From assembly GCA_028583415.1 (NCBI GenBank), contig CM053270.1, positions 59,857,117-59,921,116 on the forward strand: 64,000 nucleotides of DNA, read 5' to 3'. The translations under genes were made by a program, and so were the position numbers. The DNA comes from Protea cynaroides (taxonomy: Eukaryota; Streptophyta; Magnoliopsida; Proteales; Proteaceae). The notes beneath the pieces are model-generated. The model searched no databases, was not told where the DNA came from, and was given only the letters and a program-made list of their open reading frames with translations. Positions 43,946 through 55,865 of the stretch are shown here, piece by piece; position 1 is the stretch's first letter, and each line of letters opens with the position of its first letter.

Positions 43946-46166
43946 TGTCACACCCCAATTCTGCACCAACCAGGATCTCTAATAGGCTATATCCATTAAA
44001 AATAAAGCCATGCATAGCCACAACCATAATAAGAATAAATACACAATAGCGGAAGTTTTATAGTAAATGAACTGAGGAATCTAATTGTAATAATCATAAA
44101 TAAAGTATCAAATTATGTTGAATCAACTGAGACATAAGTAAATAAAATATCAATTACATTTTCTTAATAAATTCAAATGAAAAATTTAATCGAATACGCA
44201 TGAGTTTCACTCGCATGAGGAGTCATGCGTATCCACTAAGTCTTCGGCTTCCATTGCAGCAACATGCGCGTACACCGGAGCACTCATATAATCTTCAACG
44301 GTGGTACCTGCATCATCAACTAAAAATATTCGACGTCGAGAGGGTGAGCACACATCATGGCTCAGTGAGCAAACAAAACAATGCAACAAACATATGCATG
44401 CATTCAATTCATATCTATGGTCTGGTAAATAAGTTTGCAATGTGCTATAGAAAGGATAGGTGGCCACCGCACCTCTATACACGAGTGTGTGAAGCCGCCC
44501 AAATAACCCAGTCACTCGTCGTCCCACATGCACCCATCATGGAAAAGAGATAGAGCTAAAGTGCTGAGGCCCGGCCTATGACACTTCCCCTGATACTCTA
44601 CCCATACCAACACGTAAGCCCCTGCTGGCGAGGGCTTACAAACTGGGCTCACAACTAACCAATCCTAATGCCAATCAGTGTATCCAAGGCCTCACCCCAG
44701 CATCCCTCAATACGTCCATAGAGATAGAGCTAAGGCCCCCCCGGCAGAGTCAGAGACTACACGGTCCGAGACCACCTCCCCTCATACACTACGACATAAT
44801 AGTTCTGCTAAGATAATGACGATACGACGATGTCAGTGGACAAAACTTGAGTTAGAGATAGAGCTAGAGTGCTGAGGCCCGGCCTATGACACCCCCCGAT
44901 ACTCGCTCGCATCAAGCACACTAATCACACACGTACATTCACATGCCTATTCCTATCATCATCATCATCATCATGGTATAAAAAATAAATTTAAATATAC
45001 ATGAACAGTAATAATAGAAATATTGAATGACATGTTAAATGCACACACAAGCATACACGCATAGAATCAATCATGGCATTGGACTCAAGAATAAAACAGT
45101 TTATTATTAACCAATTAGTTTAGGTCTTGTTCCCTCACCTTTGCTTGATCGTAGATTCTCTTTCAAGCTTTAAGAATCAACTAAATATCAATATTATATC
45201 ACTAGAAGACCTAATCAAGTCGATAGAATTTAATTAGAATTAATTCTGATTTTAAAAAGAATGCTGTCAACTGGGGGTCGATGCCAGGGTCGGAGGTTCC
45301 AACGACCCTGGGTGCTACCACCCAGATTCTGGACTTTTCGAACACTGGGGGTCAATTGTTAGGGTCTGGTAGGGTCGATTGGCCATCGACCCCCCGTGCG
45401 ACCCCCTGTGGGTTTAGTCAATTTTTCATCCTTCAGTCCATTCCTTCGTGTTTGGGGTCCTATGGCTTGCTTCTACAATCCATTCCACACATGTTCTATG
45501 GTCTAGAATCGTAGTTCATTCACCTATATGGTTTTTATGATCTTCCCCATGGTTTTCCATGAAAACCTAATCATGGATGGATGATTTGGGTTTCTCCTAG
45601 ATCATTCCCTCTTCACTATCTATTCTAAGGTCTGTAGAATTACATGGAGATAGTATCCATACCTGAGAATTAGGCTGGTTTCTCTGAAGCCTTCTCTTTG
45701 ATCCTCTTCTCTACTTTTCTTCTCTTCTCTTTCTCTTCTCCTTCTCTTCTCTTTCTCTCAATCCAATTAGGGTTCTAAAATGAGTGAAAGAGGCTTAGGG
45801 ACGTCCTATTTATAGAGTAGAAAATCCCAAAATAAGTCCCATTGAGATTAGGAAAGAATCCCATTGAAATTTAGAAAGTTCCTAATTCACGGATTCTGTC
45901 GGCAGACTGGGGGTCGGAGATCCCGTCGACCCCTGGTTCTAAAATGTCCGACCCCCGGTTAAAAACTCAGGGTCTGACATTTATACTGGGGGGGTCCGAC
46001 CCTACCTTGCTGGGTATGCGACCCTCCCCCTTATTTTAGTGTTTTTGGGTCAGTTTAATACCTAGGATCGCGATCTCCCTCACGTACTTGATCCATTTGG
46101 CTCGACCATGATGGGTAGACCTGGTTCAAGGTGGTAAGACCGAGTTAGTTTGATACGGGTCTTACA
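43946..46166 (-). repeat. 3' LTR of element A
   Basis: 2221 bp. Contains TATA box TATAAATA (minus strand, 45807-45814). Compared with the 5' LTR it lacks 44 bp near its U5 end (after CTGCACCA), with ACC microhomology at the deletion. Confidence 0.93.
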
Positions 46167-49100
46167 ACCCCCCCTACTTATAAAAATTTCGTCCTCAAAA
46201 TTGTACATACCTTCCGAGTCAAATAAATGAGGATATTGCTTTCGCATAGCATTCTCTTCTTCCCATGTGATTTCTTCCATATCTCTACTTCTCCAGGTGA
46301 CCTTAACATAATAGATATCACGGTTGTATAGTCGTTGAACCTTTCGGCTGGTGATTTCAGTTGGTGTTACTTCAAATGTCAAATCATCAGTCAAATCAGT
46401 AAGTCTACTGTCAGAATGTGCGTTGGATCCTTGACATACTTCTTCAATAAGGAAATATGAAATACGTCATGCATACTTGACATAGATGGTGGTAGTGCTA
46501 ACTGGTACGTCACTTTTCCACGCTTAGTTAGAATCTCATATGGCCCGACATATCTTGGACTTAATTTCCCTTTCTGTCCGAACCGTTTCAATCCTCGCAT
46601 AGGTGATACTTTTAAGAATACTTTATCACCCACGACGAATTCAAGGTCTCGGCGTCGGGTATCTGCATATTGCTTCTGACGATTCTGAACTGTTCTCACT
46701 CTTTCCTTGATAATGTCGACCACTCGACAAGTCTCTTCAACAAATTCCGATCCAACAATACTACGTTCCCCAACTTCATTCCAAAACAAAGGAGTTCGAC
46801 ACTTTCGGCCATACAGTGCTTCATAGGGTGACATCTGTATAGTAGCCTGATAACTATTGTTATAAGCGAACTCAATCAGTGGTAACTTTTCATCCCATGA
46901 TCCTTTAAAATCAATTACACATGCTCGAAGCATATCTTCTAGAATCTGAATTGTACGCTCTGACTGTCCGTCTGTCTACGGATGGAATACGGTACTAAAC
47001 TTTAATGTTGTACCCATAGCCTTTTGCAATCCTTCCCAAAATTTTAAAGTAAATCGTGGATCTCTATCCGACACAATGCTTTCAGGTACACCGTGTAATC
47101 GCACAATGTTATCCACATACAGCTTACCTAGCCTCTCTAGTGTATACTGAGGTCATATAGGTATAAAGCGAGCTGTTTTAATCAGGCGGTCTACAATCAC
47201 CCAAACTGCGTCAACTACTCGAGGAGTCAATGGTAATCCTGTAACGAAGTCCATAGTGATGCAGTCCCATTTCCATGTTGGTTCCGATAAAGGCTGTAAC
47301 AGTCCTGCCGGTCTTTGTCGTTCAGCCTTTACTTTCTGACAATTTAGGCATTGAGACACGAACTTAGTTACATCTGCTTTCATTCCTCTCCACCAATATA
47401 ATTTCTTTAGGTCATGATACATTTTTGTACTTCTAGGATGTATCGAATAGATGGTGGTATGGACTTCTTTCATCAATCGGTGTCTAATGTCCAAGTTTTC
47501 TGTTTCGGGTACACATATTCTTCCTTTGTACTTCAGTACCTTTTCTTCGTCCAAGGTGAACTCAGGGTTAGTCCTACCTTTTTCGATGTTCTCTTGTACC
47601 ATTCTTAGGTAAGGGTCTGATTTGATAGCTGTCTTTACTTCATCAACTATATCCGGTATAATCTTCAATGCGGCAAACATATTTGAAAACCGATGAATAA
47701 ACCCTCGGTTGGCTGATCCATCTGGTGCATCTATCACAAACTGCTCATTACCGTGCTTGAATACCTTTCTGGTAGTACACATTGCGGCGGTTGTGCTAAC
47801 ATCTCCCTGGGATTTTATCATTGCCTTTCTACTCAACACATCGGCTACTACATTAGCTTTCCCCGGATGATACTGGATATCACAATCATAGTCTTTCAAT
47901 AGTTCCAGCCATCTTCTTTGTCTCATATTCAGCTCCTTCTGATTAAATAGATAAGTAAGACTTTTATGGTCTGATTTAATCTGAAACTTTTCCCCGTACA
48001 GATAATGTCTCCATATTTTGACAACATGTACTACTGTCGCTAATTCTAAATCATGAGTTGGATAGTTCTTCTCATGTTTCTTCAGTTGTCTTGAGGCATA
48101 AGCAATTACTTGTTCTCCTTGCATAAGTACACATCCTAATCCCAGTCCTGACGCATCGGTATACAAGATAAATGGTTGTCCTGGAATCGGGATGGTCAAG
48201 ATTGGAGCTGATATCAGTCTAGCCTTCAAGGTTTGGAAACTCTTCTCGCATTTATCCGTCCAAACATACTTCTCGCCCTTCTTAGTCAAACTGGTAAGAG
48301 GTACGACAATTCGGGAATAGTCTTCCACAAATTATCGATAATACCCAGCTAGACCTAAGAAACTTCTAATTTCTGCAACGCTCTTCGGTGCTTCCCACTT
48401 TACAATAGCCTCGATTTTGCTGGGATCCACTTTAATTCCTTCAGCGGATACTACATGGCCTAGAAATGCGACTTCCTTTAGCCAAAACTCACACTTTAAA
48501 AATTTGACGTAGAGCTTCTCCTTCCATAGTCGCTGCAGAGCGGCGTTTAGATTCTTGATATAAGTTTCCTCGTCTTTGGAGTAGACCAATATATCATCAA
48601 TGAATACAATAACCGACGTATCCAACATGTCATGGAAAACCCGGTTTATTAGTTCCATAAAAGTTGCTGGTGCATTTGTCAATCCAATAGACATAATTAG
48701 GAATTCATAATGTCCATATCTGGTCCTGAATGTTGTCTTGGGAATATCATCGTCCTTAATCTTTAGCTGATGGTAGCCTGACCGAAGATCGATCTTGGAG
48801 AACACTTTGGCACCTTGCAACTGATCGAATAGGTCATCGATCTGAGGCAATGGATACCGATTCTTGATTGTCAGTTTATTCAGTTCTCGGTAGTCTATAC
48901 ACAATCGAACGCTACCGTCTTTCTTCTTCACGAATAATACTGGCGCTCCCCATGGTGATATACTAGGGCGAATGTAACCCTTGTCCAGCAGTTCTTGTAG
49001 TTGTACCTTCAATTCCTTCAGTTCGGTAGGAGCCATTCGATAAGGTGCTTTCGATACTGGTGCGGCTCCAGGTATAAGATCTATAACAAACTTTGTAGCT

Positions 49101-49649
49101 CGATCGGGTGGTAATCCTGGTAGTTCTTCAGGAAATACGTCTGAAAAGTCACGCACGACATCAATATCTTCCATTCGTGGTGCTTCCTTGGTAAGGTCGA
49201 CCACAGATACTAAATACCGACTACTCCTTTCTCAAGGCACTTCTTAGCCTTTAGCGCAGAGAGTATGAGCTTTCGTTTTCGGGGAAGTTTGGTTCCCGAA
49301 AAACTGAACTCTGCTCCTTCCTTGTCCTTAAATATCAGCTTCTTTTCGGCACACAATAGGTTTGCAGAATGCCGAACTAACCAGTCCATTCCCAAGATGA
49401 CGTCAAAGTCTGCCATCTCAAGTTGGATCAAGGTTGCATCCAAGTTCTTTTCATCAATAAGAACTGGGCATGGTCCATAACCATTTTCTAACTCCACTTC
49501 TAATCCCATAGGTGATCGTACAAGTAGTTTGCAGTCTAAGGATTTAAGGGGTAGATTTAACTCCTTTCCAAATGTCACAGATATAAAGGAATGAGTAGCT
49601 CCTCAATCAAAGAGTACTCTGGCGGGAATGCCATTAATAGGTACGATAC
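46080..49649 (-). pseudogene. Element A pol: protease, RT, RNase H, integrase, chromodomain
   Basis: Domains in minus-strand order. Protease (about 49649-49210) has its DSG active-site serine replaced by a TGA stop. Reverse transcriptase (49204-48332) has FSKIDLRSGYHQ and FIDDILVYS. RNase H (48328-47800) has LYTDASGLGLG. Integrase (about 47500-46400) has a His2Cys2 finger ending CLNCQ, then MDFVTGLP, SDRDPRF and the acidic residue in LEDMLRA. The chromodomain follows (YVKVTWRSRDMEEITWE, about 46300). Breaks: stops near 48330, 47152 and 46976, a one-base loss at the protease/RT join (about 49207), and a shift before the chromodomain. Chromodomains target insertion to heterochromatin in this clade. 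The copy is inactive but domain-complete. Confidence 0.93.
46167..46180 (-). promoter_or_regulatory. Polypurine tract of element A
   Basis: AAGTAGGGGGGGT on the minus strand, directly before the LTR start TGTAAGACC. It primes plus-strand DNA synthesis in LTR elements. Confidence 0.85.
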
Positions 49650-49721
49650 CTGTGATTTGTTTTTGGTTTAGTCTACATGCTCAAACAATGTAATACAACT
49701 AACTAAAAATTTAAGTCATAC
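49650..49721 (-). other. Predicted gag-pol intron of element A (72 bp)
   Basis: On the minus strand ACAG|GTATGA opens and AAATCACAG|GTATC closes a 72-base segment full of stops. GACTAAAC is a plausible branch site. Without it, gag continues in phase into the protease leader. An analogous segment lies at the same place in element B. Confidence 0.5.
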
Positions 49722-50987
49722 CTGTGACCACATCCGACGATGTGGCAACATCCTCAGATGTAACCACGTAAACTCGTCCTTGATGTAGCTGCTTTTTGGG
49801 TTTAGGACATTCCCTTGCCATGTGTCTCACTTGGCTGTAGTTAAAACATTTTATCCCTTCAGTAATTGGCTTTTGTTGCTGATGAGCTACTGGAGTAGTC
49901 TTGGTTGCCGCGGTAAAACCTTGAGCACGGAAGGGTTTAAATGTCTTGTTATTCCCTCCGTTATAAGAATTTCCAGCTGGCCTTTTTATACCTCTATTTT
50001 GCATGAAATAACTCTCCTTCTGGCTCGATTCTATAACTCGAGCAATTTGTGCCGCTTCATTATAGATTTTCTTTTCATGTCCCAGAACATGCTCGCGGAT
50101 GCTTCCCCTAAGTCCCATAACGAACCTTCGGGTCTTGGTGTTTTCCTCTTGCATACTGGTGGGTGCAAAGAAGAACAGCTCTTCATAACGCTGTTGATAC
50201 GCATCCACGGTCATCTGCCCCTGATATAAACTCAGGAACTCTTGTTCCATAGAATCTCTGAAACTTCTTGGAAAGTACTTTTCAAAGAACGCCTCCTTAT
50301 AGATATCCCAAGTTAGTTGGGCGTGCTTTGTTAATAAATAAGTCCTGGTAGACCTCCACTAATGGTGTGCATCTCCTTTCAGCATAAAGGTGGCACACAA
50401 CACTTTTTCTTCTTCATTTAATGTCATCATCATAAAGTTTCTTTCCATTTCGTCAACCCAGTGTGCCGGCCATAAAGAGTCTGCTGGCTTGCCATTAAAT
50501 TCTCTGGGCTTCAGTTCCAAAAAATGCTCCACCAGTCTAGAGTGGTCTAGTGGCTGCGGGACATATGCTCCATACATAGGTGGTTGGTATTGATATCCAC
50601 CTTGAGCTATCTCAGGATTTTGTACTTGAGCCTGCATGATAGGAGTCTAGGGTGTGTGGGGTGCTGTGTTACTCCCCCTAGTGTTGTGCTTGCCTGTCCT
50701 GCTGGCATTGGAGGTGTCTGTGCAGCTGGAGGAGTTATGCCTATGGCAGCTTGTATAGTGGCTTGTGCCTATTGCATTTGCTGCAGCTGTTGGGCCAAGT
50801 TCATTACTACTGTGGCCAAGTCTGTAGGTGGAGCTGGCAGATTTGTAGGATTTGTCTGCCCATTTATGACGGACGGTTCCGTGTTCATGTTCCCCTGTGT
50901 TTCTGGGTGTGTCTGGCTATTCTCCCCCACAGGCGGTGGTGGTGGAATAGAGTTACGGCTCTGTCTGGTTACTCTGCGTCCCGCCAT
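49722..50987 (-). pseudogene. Element A gag
   Basis: Starts MAGRRVTRQSRNSIPPPP. After a Gln-rich stretch near 50770 the frame breaks. It continues with FLELKPREFNGKPA and a Trp-to-stop (TGG to TAG) at about 50360. It then gives the capsid-type region (EFLSLYQGQMTVDAYQQRYE) and a zinc knuckle reading CFNYSQVRHMAREC, in which the second cysteine is tyrosine. Gag packages element RNA. At least one frameshift and one nonsense codon disable this copy. Confidence 0.88.
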
Positions 50988-51129
50988 TAATTAATCTGAT
51001 AGTGGGATTGTCTGAAAATCATTGAACACGAGAGACAATCATTAAATACTTCATTCTCAATTTTAAAACCATTAACAATTGCAAATTTCAAAATTTTCAG
51101 ATCATTCTGTCAAAAATGCTATGTTTTCA

Positions 51130-51340
51130 CTGCAGGGTCGATGGTGGGGGTCGATGGGTGTCCGACCCTCAGTATGCGACCCTGGGAAACCACCCATTCT
51201 TCCCGAGTGCCGGGGGTCGATGGGGGGTCGGGGGTCGATGCGACCCCTGGTTCTCTGCCAGATTCCCAAGAGCTGAGGTTCGATCCGAAGGTCGATGGGT
51301 GGGTCGATTGTTTTAATCGAACTTTCCGACCCCCGGACTA
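51130..51340 (+). promoter_or_regulatory. GGTCGA motif cluster upstream of antisense gene, element A
   Basis: At least six copies of GGTCGAT plus CGACCC-type complements within about 210 bases, upstream of the antisense gene's 5' exon and of gag on the other strand. The same motif, and phrases such as CGACCCCTGGTTCT, occur in the family A LTR beside the TATA box. This is a likely control region, by inference. Confidence 0.55.
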
Positions 51341-51491
51341 AAAATCAGATTTTTAAACTCCGATTCAAAGTCCATTTCCCATTCTTTCTTCTCCGCTTCG
51401 ACTCGACTCGTCCCTCTGAGTTGCTACAGTGACAACTCCGATCCGTTGGTGATTTGCACTCCTTGTTTCGTCGTCTACTCCTCCGCTACAG

Positions 51492-51933
51492 GTATGTCTT
51501 CTACCTTTTCATGTTTTTAGGTTTCTTTACCTAGGTTTTTGCTCGCATATCTAGTATTTTTCAAATTAAACTTTTTCCAACCATAAAAATTCGATTTTTA
51601 TTGGGGGCTTTTGTTGTTGGTGACTCGAGGAACGAAAGCCCTCAAAAATATTTGAGTTTCATTAGTTGGTTATCGAGAAACTCGAAATTTACTCTTTTTG
51701 CCCTAATTTTGTCAAGATTTCGAATTTCTTGAAATTTCTTCCAATTCAATCTTATTAGCTAAAATTTCCGACTGTATGAGTCTCACATGATATTTTAGGA
51801 TCTATGTAAGTCCTCCTGCCCACGTGTATGGGTGAAAAGTGAGGCTTTTGACCCATTTACGTCATTATTATGTCGAAATTTCAGACTTTTCCTCTCTACT
51901 AAGCCATTATTTGTTTTTCTTCCTTATTTGCAG
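51492..51933 (+). other. Predicted 5'-UTR intron of antisense gene, element A
   Basis: Donor CTACAG|GTATGT and acceptor TTATTTGCAG|ATACT, five bases before the start codon. A homologous intron of 427 bp lies at the same place in element B. They share the phrase AAAGCCCTCAA in the intron and GAGTTGCTACAGT in the upstream exon. Confidence 0.65.
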
Positions 51934-51938
51934 ATACT

Positions 51939-53012
51939 ATGGCTCGTACCAAGGTACCTAGGGTTCGCGACTGTCTTCGCTTCCGTTTCAATGAAGCCGA
52001 GACGCAATATGCCCACTATGCTCGCAAGAAAGTAGAGGGAGGCCGCAAAGTGGACTTGGCTAGCTTGGCCTTGTTCAATGTGGAGGGCGCCTTTGGTGAT
52101 ATGGGATGGCTCCCTATCATCACCTATGATGCCTGTACCCGTCCCGACTTGGTACACCAGTTCTACTGTAATCTCCAGGTGGTGGGAGATTACAATGATG
52201 TTGAGAGAGGTGGTGAGCTTCGGATCACCAGCTACGTCAAGGGGGTTGATGTTTCATTCGATTATCGGCAGCTGGCCGACTTGTTGGGCATTTCCTATGA
52301 TGGCCCCTTAGTATTCTGTGCCCCTGGAGAGCCCCAGTTCTTTTCATTACAGATGAGGGCTGAGATAGATCGTCAACTTATCAGACCTGATCGTTGGGAG
52401 ATGAAAACGAGTTATCTGCGTTCAGATCCACGGGTATACTGTAAGATCATTCAGCATAATCTGATACCGCAGAGTGGTCATTACGAGAGGGTCTCCCAGT
52501 TGACCCAGTATCTGTTGTACTGCATATGCACCAGGCAGCCCGTCTGCCTTCCTTATATCATCATGCGGACGATGATCAGTGCCACGTTGCCTAGTCACAC
52601 TGACAACCTTCCTTATGGACGCATGATCACTACCTTTCTTACCCGCCTGGGGGTTGATTTGTTGGATGAGAAGATTCAGGAGAAATCCTTCTCATCGCCT
52701 CTAGATTGGGAGGCTATTTGCAAGATGGGCATGCGGGATGCCCAGGTCAGCGATGAGGAGAGGAACGCGATGGTGCGCCCTCGCACTCGAGTGGAGATGG
52801 CTGACGCTGAGGCAGCAGCAGCAACCGCTGCTGGAGCAGGGGTTCATGGGGATGATGACGATCGGCTGTACATGGATGTAGATGCCATACCTTTTCCATC
52901 ACCTACTCATGCTACTAGAGCTGGTCCGTCTTCTTCAGCTGGTCCTTCGCATGCAATTGGTCCTTCGTATGCTCCTTCTGATGACCTGATGGGGATCTTG
53001 CATGAGATATGA
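51939..53012 (+). CDS. Antisense ORF (aORF) of chromovirus A, 357 residues
   Basis: Plus-strand gene between the 5' LTR and gag, opposite in direction to gag-pol. It opens MARTKVPRVRDCLRFRFNEA and contains FNVEGAFGDMGWLPIITYD, FYCNL, RITSYVKGVDVSF and PQSGHYERVSQLTQYLLYC. The middle resembles the plant putative transposon protein domain (PF20167-like), by recall. An acidic, Ala- and Ser/Pro-rich linker follows. The start is supported by the acceptor five bases upstream and by the same MA start in element B. It ends at TGA 53010-53012, but the frame continues to 53291. This is the only undamaged long reading frame of element A. No catalytic motif is recognised and the function is unknown. Confidence 0.8.
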   Translation: MARTKVPRVRDCLRFRFNEAETQYAHYARKKVEGGRKVDLASLALFNVEGAFGDMGWLPIITYDACTRPDLVHQFYCNLQVVGDYNDVERGGELRITSYVKGVDVSFDYRQLADLLGISYDGPLVFCAPGEPQFFSLQMRAEIDRQLIRPDRWEMKTSYLRSDPRVYCKIIQHNLIPQSGHYERVSQLTQYLLYCICTRQPVCLPYIIMRTMISATLPSHTDNLPYGRMITTFLTRLGVDLLDEKIQEKSFSSPLDWEAICKMGMRDAQVSDEERNAMVRPRTRVEMADAEAAAATAAGAGVHGDDDDRLYMDVDAIPFPSPTHATRAGPSSSAGPSHAIGPSYAPSDDLMGILHEI

Positions 53013-53291
53013 GAGGCTCAGCGTACGTCTGACTTGAGGATGGGAGAGATTTTAGAGGCTCAGCACTTGTCCGATCAGGGGGTGGGAGAGCTTCTGGTTG
53101 CTTAGCGCGTGTCGGACCAGCGGGTAGGAGAGCTTAGGGATGCTCAGCGTGTTAATGACCAGCGGGTGGCTGATCTCACAGCTAGTCTCCAGACGACCCA
53201 GACTCAGATAGCTTGGTTGACTAGAGTCTACGCTGAGGACTATGATAGAGACCGTGAGGCACCGGCTCCCCCATCACCTCCAGCTTTTTGA
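53013..53291 (+). pseudogene. aORF A C-terminal extension beyond stop codons
   Basis: The same frame continues with heptad-like repeats of the type SDQRVGELRDAQRVNDQRV and ends APPSPPAF. One more stop (TAG, near 53104) interrupts it. Element B keeps a comparable tail (ELRDAQREMSRDLGHL), so the ancestral protein probably had a C-terminal coiled coil. Confidence 0.6.
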
Positions 53292-53577
53292 TGTATTTCT
53301 TTCATCTTTCTTTTTATACTTCAGAGTAACTGTCCGGACTGTGGACTGTACTCTGCTTTAATCACATATATATATATATATATAAATGTTTGTTCTTCCT
53401 TTGGTTGTATATAAAAATTTGTTTCTCATTTAATAGATGCATTATTCTCTTTCAGTTTGGTCTCAAACAACACAGATGCTTATGGTGTCTTATTATTACA
53501 TCTTTTAAATTTTTTTTCTATCTCAGTTCATGACCTTTTTGTGGAAGTATACGGGTTTCAAAGACAAGGCCTGAGAT

Positions 53578-53589
53578 GCTCTGATACCA
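53578..53589 (-). promoter_or_regulatory. Primer-binding site, element A (initiator tRNA-Met)
   Basis: Minus strand TGGTATCAGAGC, complementary to the 3' end of plant initiator tRNA-Met, three bases from the LTR edge. Confidence 0.92.
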
Positions 53590-53592
53590 AGT

Positions 53593-55865
53593 TGTTATAC
53601 CCCAATTCTGCACCATTCAGAACGGTGTGATGAACCGCTAATAAACCAACGGTTCAACCAGGATCTCTAATAGGCTATCTCCATTAAAAATAAAACCATG
53701 CATATCCACAATCATAATCAGAATAAATACACAATAGCGGAAGTTTTATAGTAAATGAACTGAGGAATCTAATTGTAATAATCATAAATAAAGTATCAAA
53801 TTATGTTGTATCAACTGAGACATAAGTAAATAAAATATCAATTACATTTCTTTAATAAATTCAAATGAAAAATCTAATCGAATACGCATGAGTTGCACTC
53901 GCATGAGGAGTCATGTGTATCCACTAAGTCTTCGGCTTCCATTGTAGCAACACGCGCGTACACCGGAGCACTCATATAATCTTTCATGGTGGTACCTGCA
54001 TCATCAACTAAAAATATTCGACGTCGAGAGGGTGAGCACACATCATGGCTCAGTGAGCAAACAAAACAATGCAACAAACATATGCATGCATTCAATTCAT
54101 ATCTTTGATCTAATAAATAAGTTTGCAATGTGCTATAGAAATGATAGGTGGCCGCCGCACCTCTATACACGAGTGTGTGAAGCCGCCCAAATAACCTGGT
54201 CACTCGTCGTCCCACATGCACCCATCATGGAAAAGAGATAGAGCTAAAGTGCTGAGGCCCGGCCTATGACACTTCCCCTGATACTCCACCCATACCAACA
54301 CGTAAGCCCCTGCTGGCGAAGGCTTGCAAACTGGGCTCACAACTAACCAATCCTAATGCCAATCAGTGTATCCAAGGCCTCACCCCAGCATCCCTCAATA
54401 CGTCCATAGAGATAAGGCTAATGCCCCCCGTCAGAGTCAAAGACTATACGATCCGAGACCACCTCCCCTCATACACTACGACGTAATAGTTCTGCTAAGG
54501 TAATGGCGATACGACGATGTCAGTGGACAAGACTTGAGCTAGAGATAGAGCTAGAGTGCTGAGGCCCGGCCTATGACACCCCCTGATACTCGCTCGCATC
54601 AAGCACACTAACCACACACATACATTCACATGCCTATTCCTATCATCATCATCATCATCATGGTATAAACAATAAATTTAAAGATGCATGAACAGTAATA
54701 ATAGAAATATTAGATGACATGTTGAATGCACACACAAGCATACACGCATAGAATCAATCATGGCATTGGACTCAAGAATAAAACAGTTTATTATTAACCA
54801 ATTAGTTTAGGTCTTGTTCCCTCACCTTTGCTTGATCGTAGATCCTCTTTCAAGCTTTAAGAATCAACTAAATATCAATATTATATCACTAGAAGACCTA
54901 ATCAAGTCGATAGAATTTAATTAGAATTAATTCTGATTTTAAAAAGCATGCTGTCAACTGGGGGTCGATGCCAGGGTCGGAGGTTCCATCGACCCTGGGT
55001 GCTACCACCCAGATTTTGGACTTCTTGAACACTGGGGGTCGATTGTTAGGGTCTGATAGGGTCGATTGGCCATCGACCCCCCGTGCAACCCCCGGTGGGT
55101 TTAGTCAATTTTTCATCCTTCAGTCCATTCCTTCGTGTTTGGGGTCCTATGGCTTGCTTCTACAATCCATTCCACACATGTTCTATGGTCTAGAACCGTA
55201 GTTCATTCACCTATATGGTTTTTATGATCTTCCCCATGGTTTTCCATGAAAATCTAACCATGGATGGATGATTTGGGTTTCTCCTAGATCATTCCCTCTT
55301 CACTATCTATTCTAAGGTCTGTAGAATTACATGGAGATAGTATCCATTCCTGAGAATTAGGCTGATTTCTCTGAAGCCTTATCTTTGATCCTCTTCTCTA
55401 CTTTCCTTCTCTTCTCTTTCTTTTATCCTTTTCTTCTCTTTCTCTCAATCCAATTAGGGTTCTAAAAGGAGTGAAAGAGGCTTAGGGATGTCCTATTTAT
55501 AGAGTAGAAACTCCCAAAATAAGTCCCATTGAGATTAGGAAAGAATCCCATTGAAATTTGGAAAGTTCCTAATTCACGATTTCTGTCGACAGACTAGGGG
55601 TCGATGAGGGGGTCGGAGATCCCGTCGACCCCTGGTTCTAAAATGTCCAACCCCCGGTTAAAAACTCAAGGTCTGACTTTTATATTGGGGGGGTCCGACC
55701 CTGCCTTGTTGGGTATGCGACCCTCCCCCTTATTTTAGTATTTTTGGGTCAGTTTAATACCTGCGATCGCGATCTCCCTCACGTACTTGATCCATTTGGC
55801 TCGACCATGATGGGTAAACCTGGTTCAAGGTGGTAAGACCGAGTTAGTTTGATATGGGTCTTACA
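53593..55865 (-). repeat. 5' LTR of element A
   Basis: 2273 bp. TATA box on the minus strand at 55494-55501. GGTCGA/TCGACC clusters lie on both sides (about 55560-55690 and 54955-55085). Its U5 end has changed from GTGTGACA to GTATAACA. Confidence 0.93.
55494..55501 (-). promoter_or_regulatory. TATA box of element A 5' LTR
   Basis: TATAAATA on the minus strand. It would drive gag-pol transcription. Confidence 0.65.

Larger units (their letters stand above)
43946..55865 (-). mobile_element. Complete Ty3/gypsy chromovirus, family A (11.9 kb, Tekay-like)
   Basis: Full element on the minus strand with target duplication GTACC on both sides, two LTRs (53593-55865 as 5', 43946-46166 as 3'), initiator tRNA-Met PBS, PPT, gag, pol in the order PR-RT-RH-IN-chromodomain, and an antisense gene between 5' LTR and gag. 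The chromodomain and LTRs above 2 kb suggest the Tekay/Del clade. The two LTRs differ at roughly 5% of sites by eye over 260 bases, so it is not young. Gag-pol carries several nonsense codons and frameshifts. It is inserted into a family B LTR. Confidence 0.95.

Noticed and set aside
44200..44553. Frames of about 100 codons repeated at 22624, 44207, 53874 and 54032
   Set aside because: They are all the same R-U5 segment of LTR families A and B read in either direction, and the LTR function explains the sequence conservation.
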